Shown here: piece by piece, positions 42,487-49,862 of the stretch
How the letters are laid out: the number at the start of each line of letters is the position of its first letter
How positions within the stretch are numbered: the stretch's first letter is position 1
Assembly (NCBI GenBank): GCA_051418055.1
Contig: JBPRGH010000053.1
Span: forward strand, 1 to 57,733
DNA from: JBPRGH01 sp051418055
Lineage (GTDB): Bacteria; Bacteroidota; Bacteroidia; Cytophagales; Cyclobacteriaceae
Reading direction: 5' to 3'
Length of the DNA: 57,733 bases
Notes under the pieces: generated by a model
What the model saw: only the letters and a program-made list of their open reading frames with translations
What the model was told of the DNA's origin: nothing
The model's database searches: none
Program-made: the position numbers and the translations under genes

Positions 42487-43788
42487 ATGAAGAAGTTTAT
42501 ACCCTATTCCCTGATCATTTTACTTGCAGTATCATTGCTATCAATAGCGTCATGGTCAGCTTTTAAGGTTTATAAACTATCATTGGAGAGCACATCTATA
42601 AAAAAAGATCTAAGCAAAGTAAACAGTATAACCTATGGCATATTATCGGTAAATATATGGCGTGAGCATGTTACAAATATCATATTAAAAAGCATTGATG
42701 AGTTTGAATTGACCACAAAGCAGAATGATACGTTAACTTATGAGATCAATCAGATATTAAACGCCATTGTAGATAGGGCCGATCAACTATTAGATGAGAA
42801 ACAAACCTCGATCAAAGGTAAATTACGGAAGTTCGCAATAAATACCATTGTCAAGGAAGAGGATGTCCGTGCGCTTGTCCCTGTTTTTTCAAAATCCATT
42901 GTAGAGGAAATCCAAACCCCAAAAAATAAGGATGCATTAAAATATCTGGTCAGCAGTAAGCTTCAGGAGTATAGTGACAGAACACAGGCTAATGCAGGTG
43001 AAGAACAATTAATAGTCGCTATTTTGAAGAAATATGAATCTGAAGACCTGAACGAATTCAATCAAAAAACAGAATCCCGGCTTCAGATTTTAGAGGATAA
43101 AATATACTTTTATACTTTCCTGACGCTGAGCATTATCCCGTTATTCTTACTTTTATGGTGGTTAGTCCGCCATTACAAACTTATACATACACCTTTATTT
43201 ATTATTTCTGTTTTCCTGGCATTAGTGATACTCGCCGCCGGCCTTACCACTCCGATGATAGAGATCGATGCACGGTTTAAAGAAGTAAGCCTTTTATTGA
43301 TAGGAGAAGAAATATCCTTCAAAAATCAGATTATCTTCTTTCAGAGCAAAAGCATTTTAGATGTTGTCAATATATTGATAGGGACGAGAAAATTTGATTC
43401 TGTTTTGGTGGGCATACTTGTGCTTCTTTTTAGTATAGTCCTTCCTTTAGCAAAATTGCTTTCCACACAGATATATCTGGCAGGAAATACAAGGCTTAGA
43501 AAAAACCAGATCATTAATTTTTTTGCATTTAAGTCAGGTAAATGGAGCATGGCAGATGTATATGTAATCGCCATTTTTATGGCCTATATCGGCTTTAAAG
43601 GGATCCTTGATGATCAGCTCTCTATTTTAAACATTGATACGGAATCATTAGCCAGCATTTCAACGAATAAAACATCTCTGCAGCCAGGGTTCATTATTTT
43701 TATCGGTTTCGTTTTGTACAATCTTATACTTTCCGTCATCCTTAAAAAGATCACTATAAAAGGTAGAGAAATAGGATTAACCTCCTAA
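42487..43788 (+). CDS. PqiA family membrane protein
   Basis: A 433-residue membrane protein. An N-terminal TM and a soluble helical region (about 30-210) precede a PqiA-like bundle: TM at about 213-232, 239-258, then GEEISFKNQIIFFQSKSILDVVNIL, VGILVLLFSIVLPLAKLL, KWSMADVYVIAIFMAYIGFKG and a last TM at 405-425. PqiA proteins work with MCE-type systems in moving lipids across the envelope, but no MCE gene is nearby. Probably cotranscribed with the MscS gene. Confidence 0.8.
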   Translation: MKKFIPYSLIILLAVSLLSIASWSAFKVYKLSLESTSIKKDLSKVNSITYGILSVNIWREHVTNIILKSIDEFELTTKQNDTLTYEINQILNAIVDRADQLLDEKQTSIKGKLRKFAINTIVKEEDVRALVPVFSKSIVEEIQTPKNKDALKYLVSSKLQEYSDRTQANAGEEQLIVAILKKYESEDLNEFNQKTESRLQILEDKIYFYTFLTLSIIPLFLLLWWLVRHYKLIHTPLFIISVFLALVILAAGLTTPMIEIDARFKEVSLLLIGEEISFKNQIIFFQSKSILDVVNILIGTRKFDSVLVGILVLLFSIVLPLAKLLSTQIYLAGNTRLRKNQIINFFAFKSGKWSMADVYVIAIFMAYIGFKGILDDQLSILNIDTESLASISTNKTSLQPGFIIFIGFVLYNLILSVILKKITIKGREIGLTS

Positions 43789-43807
43789 TATTCATCTACT
43801 TAAAGCA

Positions 43808-43870
43808 GTGAAATATATAAGATTGAGTAGGTTTTATGTAAAGCTTTGGGAGGTAAAAACCCCACCTTTG
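43808..43870 (+). promoter_or_regulatory. tripartite regulon promoter, one base shorter
   Basis: GTGAAA, TATATAA (43814-43820), N14, TATGTAA (43835-43841), N21, CACCTTTG (43863-43870). It starts 20 bp after the PqiA stop and serves the gene at 43897. Confidence 0.75.
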
Positions 43871-43896
43871 TATTCAGATATCCAAAATAGCAGATT

Positions 43897-44127
43897 ATGA
43901 ATAATACAAATATTAATCATTCATTAAATTTCCCCAGTTACTGGAAAGAAAAAAAAGGAACCATTTCACTTATAAGGATAGCCTTTGACAGAGCAATAAC
44001 AATTATTGGAAGTGATAAATTTAAGAACGAAAACAGGACCCACTTTGGAAGCAAATTTCTAATGGAAGAACGATTAAATTCTTTTAAAGAGATCTCTATG
44101 GAAGAATTTAATATATTAAAAAGATAA
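43897..44127 (+). CDS. small protein of unknown function
   Basis: A 76-residue soluble basic protein (NFPSYWKEKKGTISLIRIAFDRAITIIGSDKFKNENRTHFGSKFLMEERLNSF..). No signal peptide, TM segment or family recognised. Its own tripartite promoter, with the -7 element 26 bp upstream of the ATG, is the main support that it is real. It is followed by an AT-rich hairpin (44165-44185). Confidence 0.6.
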   Translation: MNNTNINHSLNFPSYWKEKKGTISLIRIAFDRAITIIGSDKFKNENRTHFGSKFLMEERLNSFKEISMEEFNILKR

Positions 44128-44228
44128 TACCTGATTTAAATTTTTAATTTCTTACTATCCTTTTCCTTTTATTATTTAATAAAGGAGAAGCTATGAGATT
44201 TTCTGAGCAGCCATCCTTTCTCTCATCA

Positions 44229-44292
44229 GTGAATTATGTAACTTATAGCTTATCATCTGTAATATATACTGTCTGGAGGCTCCTCATCTTTG
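44229..44292 (+). promoter_or_regulatory. tripartite regulon promoter before ice-binding gene 1
   Basis: GTGAAT, TATGTAA (44235-44241), N14, TCTGTAA (44256-44262), N22, CATCTTTG (44285-44292). ATG at 44332. Confidence 0.75.
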
Positions 44293-44359
44293 TACTGAGT
44301 GAAAATTTTTTCATTCCTAAATAAAAAAACAATGAAATTATTCAAAATTATATCCGCTT

Positions 44360-45064
44360 TTGCTATCGGCGGTTTTACTTGGAGCATGCAGTGAAAATGA
44401 TCCTGCTCCTTCGAATTCAATTATTATTCCAATACAAACGACAGTTCAATCGTCCGTGGTACTTGGAAGCACTGCGGAACTGGCGGTACTTGCCGGTTCT
44501 TCTATTACCAGCACAGGCGAAACAAATATTACAGGTAACATGGGATTGAGCCCGGGTTCTTCTATAGGTGGTTTTCCTCCGGGAATTTTAAACGGTACCC
44601 AGCATATTAATGATGAAATATCTGACCAGGCTAAACTTGATCTGACTGCAGCCTATAACGACCTTTCAGGAAGGACTTCTACAGATATTGTTACCTTGTC
44701 AGGAAATCTGGGTGGCCTTACCTTAACACCTGGTTTGTATAAATCTACATCCTCATTATCTGTTTCTTCAGGAGACCTTACTTTTGATGCCAGAGGAAAT
44801 GAAGATGCAGTCTTTATCATTCAGATAGCAACTACTCTGACAACTACTTCAGCCAGAAAAGTTATTTTAAGTGGCGGAGCACAGGCTTCAAATATTTACT
44901 GGGTTGTAGGAAGTTCAGCTACTTTTGGTACAACAAGTGTTTTCAAAGGCACTATACTAGCCATGGAGTCCATTACCCTGAATACGGGTGCGGCCTTAGA
45001 TGGCAGAGTACTTGCGAGAACCGGTTCTATAACCATGGATGCCAATACAATTGTGAAACATTAA
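44360..45064 (+). CDS. DUF3494 ice-binding-type lipoprotein with apparent signal-peptide frameshift
   Basis: A 234-residue frame with an ice-binding-like beta-solenoid (LGSTAELAVLAGSSITSTGETNITGNMGLSPGSS.., LTLTPGLYKS, NIYWVVGSSATFGTTSVFKGTILA, NTGAALDGRVLARTG). The frame as given starts at a TTG inside the lipobox region (MLSAVLLGAC) and lacks a charged n-region. An ATG at 44332 begins MKLFKIISAF in another frame that stops after 20 codons. Dropping one T from the run at 44358-44361 joins them into MKLFKIISALLSAVLLGAC, a perfect lipoprotein signal. So export is broken in this sequence, or the base is an error. Related to the larger gene at 45593; both have tripartite promoters. Confidence 0.8.
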   Translation: MLSAVLLGACSENDPAPSNSIIIPIQTTVQSSVVLGSTAELAVLAGSSITSTGETNITGNMGLSPGSSIGGFPPGILNGTQHINDEISDQAKLDLTAAYNDLSGRTSTDIVTLSGNLGGLTLTPGLYKSTSSLSVSSGDLTFDARGNEDAVFIIQIATTLTTTSARKVILSGGAQASNIYWVVGSSATFGTTSVFKGTILAMESITLNTGAALDGRVLARTGSITMDANTIVKH

Positions 45065-45087
45065 CAGTAGGTTCATATTTCAATTCA

Positions 45088-45120
45088 AAGAGCATTGCTT
45101 TAACAGGCAGTGCTTTTTTA
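45088..45120 (+). terminator. intrinsic terminator after ice-binding gene 1
   Basis: AGCATTGC-N7-GCAGTGCT stem with one G.T pair, followed by a T run, 25 bp after the stop. Confidence 0.75.
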
Positions 45121-45142
45121 TTTTTATTAATCCCAGGCACCT

Positions 45143-45206
45143 GTGATCTATATAACAATGAGGGTTTTTTGTGTAAGTGATCTGTGCAGCTATAATCCCA
45201 CCTTTG
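45143..45206 (+). promoter_or_regulatory. tripartite regulon promoter before the DUF5670-like gene
   Basis: GTGATC, TATATAA (45149-45155), N14, TGTGTAA (45170-45176), N22, CACCTTTG (45199-45206). Only three bases separate the -7 element from the ATG, so the transcript should be leaderless. Confidence 0.75.
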
Positions 45207-45209
45207 CAT

Positions 45210-45362
45210 ATGGGAAATCTACTATATTTTGTCGCAGTCATATTGTTAATTTTGTGGGCCATAGGCTATTTAAGTTTAGAAGCAACTGGTGTTATACACA
45301 TTCTTCTGGTGATAGCCGTAATTGCAGTACTCTTCAGGCTCATACAGGGTAGGAGGGTATAA
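45210..45362 (+). CDS. lmo0937/DUF5670-like tiny membrane protein
   Basis: A 50-residue protein, MGNLLYFVAVILLILWAIG.., with two TM segments (about 4-20 and 26-44) and a short basic tail RLIQGRRV. It matches the widespread lmo0937/DUF5670 family, often stress-induced in other bacteria; function unknown. Frames open upstream to 45177, but those starts overlap the promoter. The ATG at 45210 lies where transcription should begin. Confidence 0.82.
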   Translation: MGNLLYFVAVILLILWAIGYLSLEATGVIHILLVIAVIAVLFRLIQGRRV

Positions 45363-45373
45363 CTATCAAATCA

Positions 45374-45437
45374 GTGATTTATGTAAACATTGCTTAACCG
45401 GATGTAAAGTATCCTGATCACGATAGTCTCACCTTTG
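45374..45437 (+). promoter_or_regulatory. tripartite regulon promoter before ice-binding gene 2
   Basis: GTGATT, TATGTAA (45380-45386), N14, GATGTAA (45401-45407), N22, CACCTTTG (45430-45437). It leaves a leader of about 150 nt with two hairpins (GTTGG..CCAAC near 45446-45462 and CCCGAT-GGCT-ATCGGG near 45538-45553), longer than at the other sites. Confidence 0.8.
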
Positions 45438-45592
45438 TATATAAGTTGGATTAAAACCAACAGGAGCAGAAAGTTATCCGCACTTGAAACTTTCACAAAA
45501 CAAATCATGCGGGATAAAAAAATATTATGAAATGAGCCCCGATGGCTATCGGGTCGAATTCCATTTGACCATTAAAAATAAATTATATACAA

Positions 45593-46993
45593 ATGAAACA
45601 GAACAAATTACTTCAAACAATGAAAATGATCCCGCTGACGGCCATGCTGCTTTCAGCTGTTTATTTAATAAGTTGTGGAAATGATGATGAGCCAACTATC
45701 AATCCTACAGTTACTGCCACTATTCCGGCAAATGACGCAACAGCAGTGGCTTTGACTAATGACATTACCGCAACCTTCAGCACAGAAATGAATGAAAATA
45801 CCGGTTCAAAATTTGCTTTGCACAATGGTACTGCAGCAGTGACAGGAAGCGCTTCTTATGATGGTAGTACATTAACTTTTACTTCAAATGAAGATCTGCT
45901 GCCTAATACAGTTTACACTGCGACAATCGATAAAAGCGCAGTTGACTTAAATGGTACGGGAATGGTGAATGACCATGTATGGAGCTTTACAACAGGTGCT
46001 CAGCCAGATGTAACAAAACCAACAGTAACACAATCTGACCCGGCAAACAATAGCACTGGCGTTGCACGAAATAAGTTAATAACCGCAAATTTTAGTGAAG
46101 AAATGCTGGCTTCAACAATTAATACTTCAAACTTTAAATTATTAAAGGGCACAGCTGAAATTGCAGGAACTGTTACCTATTCAGGAACAACAGCCTCTTT
46201 TAACCCATCAAATAATCTGGAAGCAGGCACTACTTATACAGCTAAGATCACAACCGATGCACAGGATCTTGCCGGCAACGGACTTGCTGCCAATAACGCG
46301 TGGGATTTTACTACAAGCGCAACATCCTCAGGACTTGCCGTTGTGAACCTTGGTTCAGCCGGTAATTATGTAATCCTTGCGAAAACCACAATTACTAATA
46401 ATCCTACTTCTGCAATTACCGGAGATGTAGGACTTAGTCCTGCGGCAGCCTCTTATATCACAGGTTTTGCCTTGACAGCAGCTACAGGATATGCAACCTC
46501 ATCACAGGTAACCGGAAAGATTTATGCTGCCGATATGGCAAGCCCGACACCTGAAAACCTGACTACAGCTGTTGAAAATATGATCACCGCTTATAATGAC
46601 GCAGCGGGCCGTCCATCACCTGACTTTGTTGAGCTTGGTACAGGTAATATAGGTGGGTTAACACTCGAACCAGGTCTTTATAAGTGGACTAGCACGGTAA
46701 CGATCCCTACGGATGTGGTGCTGTCAGGTGGGGCTGATGATGTGTGGATATTCCAGATATCAGGTGACCTTACCATGAGTTCAGATGTTAATATCACACT
46801 GGAAAGTGGCGCACAGGCGCAGAATATATTCTGGCAGGTGGCCGGTGAGGCGACAATCGGTACCACTTCACATTTTGAGGGTGTTATCCTTTCAATGACA
46901 GGTATCACTTTACAAACCGGTGCATCATATAACGGCCGTGCACTTGCTCAGACTGCAGTGATCCTTGATGGAAATACAGTGGTAAACCCTTAA
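45593..46993 (+). CDS. DUF3494 ice-binding-type lipoprotein with two Ig-like domains
   Basis: A 466-residue surface lipoprotein (lipobox YLISC). Two SbsA-like Ig domains (Big_5) follow, about 38-140 (ATIPANDATAVALTNDITATFSTEMNE..) and 143-242 (QSDPANNSTGVARNKLITANFSEEML..). The C-terminal ~220 residues are the ice-binding beta-solenoid (VNLGSAGNYVILAKTTITNNPTSAITGDVGLSP.., LTLEPGLYKW, NIFWQVAGEATIGTTSHFEGVILS, YNGRALAQTAVILDGNTVV). Members bind ice or act as cold-inducible adhesins; which applies here is not known. It has a tripartite promoter, a long leader and a strong terminator. Confidence 0.9.
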   Translation: MKQNKLLQTMKMIPLTAMLLSAVYLISCGNDDEPTINPTVTATIPANDATAVALTNDITATFSTEMNENTGSKFALHNGTAAVTGSASYDGSTLTFTSNEDLLPNTVYTATIDKSAVDLNGTGMVNDHVWSFTTGAQPDVTKPTVTQSDPANNSTGVARNKLITANFSEEMLASTINTSNFKLLKGTAEIAGTVTYSGTTASFNPSNNLEAGTTYTAKITTDAQDLAGNGLAANNAWDFTTSATSSGLAVVNLGSAGNYVILAKTTITNNPTSAITGDVGLSPAAASYITGFALTAATGYATSSQVTGKIYAADMASPTPENLTTAVENMITAYNDAAGRPSPDFVELGTGNIGGLTLEPGLYKWTSTVTIPTDVVLSGGADDVWIFQISGDLTMSSDVNITLESGAQAQNIFWQVAGEATIGTTSHFEGVILSMTGITLQTGASYNGRALAQTAVILDGNTVVNP

Positions 46994-47017
46994 TAATAAC
47001 AATAAATAATATAAAAG

Positions 47018-47049
47018 AGGAGACAGCTTTAGGGTTGTCTCCTTTTTTT
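47018..47049 (+). terminator. intrinsic terminator after ice-binding gene 2
   Basis: AGGAGACA-N10-TGTCTCCT, a perfect 8-bp stem followed by seven T. Confidence 0.9.
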
Positions 47050-47051
47050 AT

Positions 47052-47195
47052 AACCAGCTCCCGGCCCCGAACCGAAGGTGAGGATAAGTGCCGGTACCCT
47101 TAACCAAAGGACCACTAAAAAAATAATTCCACCAAAACCCAACCAATAATACTCCACAACGCTGCACCCAATCTAAATATCAAATCCCATTATCT
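47052..47195. repeat. structured intergenic element, left-end copy
   Basis: ACCAGCTCCCGGCCCCGAACCGAAGGT.. and CCGGTACCCTTAACCAAAGGACCAC.., followed by CCAATAATACTCCACAACGCTGCA as in 32461-32733. Marks the right edge of the stress cluster. Confidence 0.55.
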
Positions 47196-47249
47196 TATTG
47201 CGGGATAATGGACAACTACAGGTTCTTAGGTAAAAACCTCATAAACCTT

Positions 47250-47257
47250 TACTTTTG
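47250..47257 (+). promoter_or_regulatory. -7 promoter element (TACTTTTG) of the PLP-enzyme gene
   Basis: Exact TAnnTTTG match 71 bp before the ATG at 47329. The tripartite boxes are absent. Confidence 0.5.
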
Positions 47258-47277
47258 CGGCTCAATTGTCTAAAAAA

Positions 47278-47303
47278 TGCTGACATCTTCAAGGTGTCTG
47301 ACT
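47278..47303. repeat. GATGTCTGACA.. palindromic repeat, degenerate copy 6
   Basis: ATGCTGACATC-ttca-AGGTGTCTGAC; it lies in the leader of the PLP-enzyme gene. Confidence 0.45.
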
Positions 47304-47328
47304 ATAAGCTAAAAAATAGTAGAATTAT

Positions 47329-49173
47329 ATGCCAAAGAATACCAAAATGCGCAATTACATTAAAGATGTCATCAAAAACATGCCGGAAGACTGGCTGAGG
47401 CTGACCACCCACCGGTTGGACATCTATAATGAAGAATTGGCCAAGGTAGAATTCACCGAACAATTTGAAGCATTATATCAGGCAGGAAATGCCGGTACCT
47501 CTGCTCTTGCTGGTTTACCCACAGCTTATGATTATGTGAGACTGGGTCATCCATTATCCAGCGTATTGGAATGGGCAATAGCTAAAGAGAACGACCTCCA
47601 ACCGGAAAATATCATCAGCTTTTCCTCGCAAACTGTTCCCATTTTGGCAGTTCTGAGAAAAAATTTATTTAAAAACTCAAAGACACAGATCGTTTATAAG
47701 GATAATCTACCAGCCTCATTCGATGCAGAGGTAATCCAGCGTGTCTATGGCTATAACTTTGAATTAAAACAGGTGGATAGGGTAGAAGAGATCGCTGATT
47801 TTAAAGGTTCCACTGTTTATGTATCCAATCAAAATGAAATTGATAAAGTTGAATTAAATTCTAATGTAGACTTTTTTATCACCAATTATCCCGGGCTGGG
47901 AAGTATTTTGGTTGTAAATGGTGACCATAACAAGGGGTATATATCAGAGATACAGCATGTAAGAAGGAGGGAGACAATTGCCATGACCCCGGCCAATTGC
48001 TTTTCGGCTTTAAAGTCATTGACAGGAGAGTCTGTACCTGATCAGAAAAGTGATTTTGACCGTAACAAAGCTATTGTAGTGGATACTGTAAAAGAGGTTA
48101 CAGCAACAAAGACACCGGCAGTTATTGGTTCTTCCGGCTTATCAATACAGTATGCTATTATGATGGGGCTCCTCGAAGATGCTCAAATTAACCATCCTGG
48201 GAAAGCCGTGAAATTCATTATACCCCCTAATTGTTATGGAGGAACTAATGACCAGGCGAGGAGGGTAGCAGCTTGTCATGATCATGTTGAAATTCTGGAT
48301 CTGCCGGTAGACCGGAACCATAATATGGTGCAAAGCACGAAAAAAGTGCTGGACGAGGTAGCTCAGCAGGATGCTGTATCTTACATAATTGTCGAGATCC
48401 CCACTAATCCCAGAGTGGAAGTTCCAAACCTGAATGATTTGAGAGATGTCCTCAGTGCAGAGCGCCGAACTCCGGCTGGTGAATTAGCAATTGATCCGGT
48501 ATTCATAATCGACCAGACATTCTGTCCCAACATACAATTCCTTAAAGAAGGAGGCATATTCTCATCCGTAAGGACACTATCGTATGTGAGTGGGTCTAAA
48601 TTCCCGAGTGGGGGTAAATGTACTGCCGGTTACTGTGTGGCTAATGATAAGGCCTCAGCCCTGATGACCCCTATTGAAAAGCATTTGAAGATCTGTGATA
48701 ATGAGGCCACCGATCTTCAGGTTGAATTTCTTGCACAACAGATGCCTTCAATGAATCAGAGAATAAGTGATGCTTACAAAAACACACGTGAGTTTGTAAA
48801 TTATATTAAGGAAATCCTGCCTGCAGCGAAAATCAATTTTGTTTCAGAAGAACTGGCGAATGAAGGGTTTACCCCCTCTGTGTTTTCATTAGACCTTCCT
48901 ACCAAGGGAAATTCTGATGCTGAGAAAGAGGCATATAAACGTGCATTAAACCTCAGGCTTATCAATATGATGATCACAAAGATCCCTGACGATAGTAAAT
49001 ATTGTGTTAGCTACGGGCAGCTAAAAGGCTGCTACTGGACAATACCTGCGACATCTACACAAGGCACTACTAAAGAAGCTGATAAAGATTATATTGCCAG
49101 GGTATCCGTATCACCAAAGTTAGACCTGGAGCGGCATAAAGAGGTGTTTAGGGAATTTGTGGATGAAATTTAA
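47329..49173 (+). CDS. Cys/Met-metabolism type PLP-dependent enzyme with long N-terminal extension
   Basis: A 614-residue fold-type I PLP enzyme related to cystathionine gamma-synthase/lyase. Catalytic core from about residue 240: substrate motif IPTNPRVEVPN, cofactor Asp395 in IIDQTFCP, and PLP-binding Lys424 in VSGSKFPSGGK. The family is usually near 400 residues; the first ~230 residues are extra and show no familiar domain. Reaction probably gamma- or beta-replacement/elimination at sulfur amino acids, substrate not determinable. It is followed 17 bp later by a pseudouridine synthase gene. Confidence 0.82.
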   Translation: MPKNTKMRNYIKDVIKNMPEDWLRLTTHRLDIYNEELAKVEFTEQFEALYQAGNAGTSALAGLPTAYDYVRLGHPLSSVLEWAIAKENDLQPENIISFSSQTVPILAVLRKNLFKNSKTQIVYKDNLPASFDAEVIQRVYGYNFELKQVDRVEEIADFKGSTVYVSNQNEIDKVELNSNVDFFITNYPGLGSILVVNGDHNKGYISEIQHVRRRETIAMTPANCFSALKSLTGESVPDQKSDFDRNKAIVVDTVKEVTATKTPAVIGSSGLSIQYAIMMGLLEDAQINHPGKAVKFIIPPNCYGGTNDQARRVAACHDHVEILDLPVDRNHNMVQSTKKVLDEVAQQDAVSYIIVEIPTNPRVEVPNLNDLRDVLSAERRTPAGELAIDPVFIIDQTFCPNIQFLKEGGIFSSVRTLSYVSGSKFPSGGKCTAGYCVANDKASALMTPIEKHLKICDNEATDLQVEFLAQQMPSMNQRISDAYKNTREFVNYIKEILPAAKINFVSEELANEGFTPSVFSLDLPTKGNSDAEKEAYKRALNLRLINMMITKIPDDSKYCVSYGQLKGCYWTIPATSTQGTTKEADKDYIARVSVSPKLDLERHKEVFREFVDEI

Positions 49174-49190
49174 GATTATCTTTCCCCATC

Positions 49191-49766
49191 ATGCATCACC
49201 ATTTTATCATTTATAAACCGCCTGGTTATATTTCACAATTTATCAGGAATGAAGGTAAGAGAAGGAATAAAAAGCTGTTAGGAGATCTCTATGATTTTCC
49301 CGATGGTACCATGGCTATCGGCAGGCTGGATGAAAATTCCGAAGGCCTGTTGCTCCTAACTACTGATGGTAAAGTAAGTGAGCTGGTCCGAAGCAGGAAT
49401 ATTGAAAAGGAGTATTATGTGCAGGTGGATGGTGAAATTACTGATGAAGCTATCCGGAAGCTGAGGGCAGGAGTGGAGGTAGTCCTGGAAAAAGGCAAGA
49501 GATATCAGACGTTGCCCTGTCATGTTAGATTATTAAAAACAGCTCCCGATTTTAAGCCATTGGGCAGATTAAGAGATGAAAGGCATGGCCCCACCAGCTG
49601 GATATCCATTACCATTAATGAAGGTAAATTCAGACAGGTCAGAAAAATGACTGCCGCTGTAGGTTTTCCAACTTTGCGGCTTATCAGGGTACGGATTGGG
49701 AATATTGAATTACATAAAATGGAGGCAGGGGAGGTTACAGAGGTGGATGGGTTTGGTTTTGAGTGA
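49191..49766 (+). CDS. RluE/RsuA-type pseudouridine synthase
   Basis: A 191-residue RNA-modifying enzyme of the RsuA/RluE subgroup without an S4 domain. The motif GRLDENSEGLLLLTTDG carries catalytic Asp47; then come KEYYVQVDG, SWISITINEGKFRQVRKMTAAVG (the KxRQVR signature) and LRLIRVRIGNI. RluE modifies U2457 of 23S rRNA in Escherichia coli; the target here is inferred. It lies 17 bp downstream of the PLP-enzyme gene. Confidence 0.88.
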   Translation: MHHHFIIYKPPGYISQFIRNEGKRRNKKLLGDLYDFPDGTMAIGRLDENSEGLLLLTTDGKVSELVRSRNIEKEYYVQVDGEITDEAIRKLRAGVEVVLEKGKRYQTLPCHVRLLKTAPDFKPLGRLRDERHGPTSWISITINEGKFRQVRKMTAAVGFPTLRLIRVRIGNIELHKMEAGEVTEVDGFGFE

Positions 49767-49862
49767 GATTAAAGTTATTTCATATATTTAGAAATTTATA
49801 CGCAGGGTACTAGAGTTGGAATCTCTTGATTTAAGGCGCTGTAGGCAAAACGAGTGAATTAA

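Noticed and set aside
44193..44324. 43-codon ORF with an AAAGGAG before its ATG, ahead of ice-binding gene 1
   Set aside because: The frame covers the tripartite promoter at 44229-44292, so its sequence is explained by regulatory constraint; no family resemblance.
45484..45684. 66-codon frame overlapping the start of ice-binding gene 2
   Set aside because: It uses a TTG in the leader, overlaps a clear lipoprotein start in another frame and covers leader hairpins.
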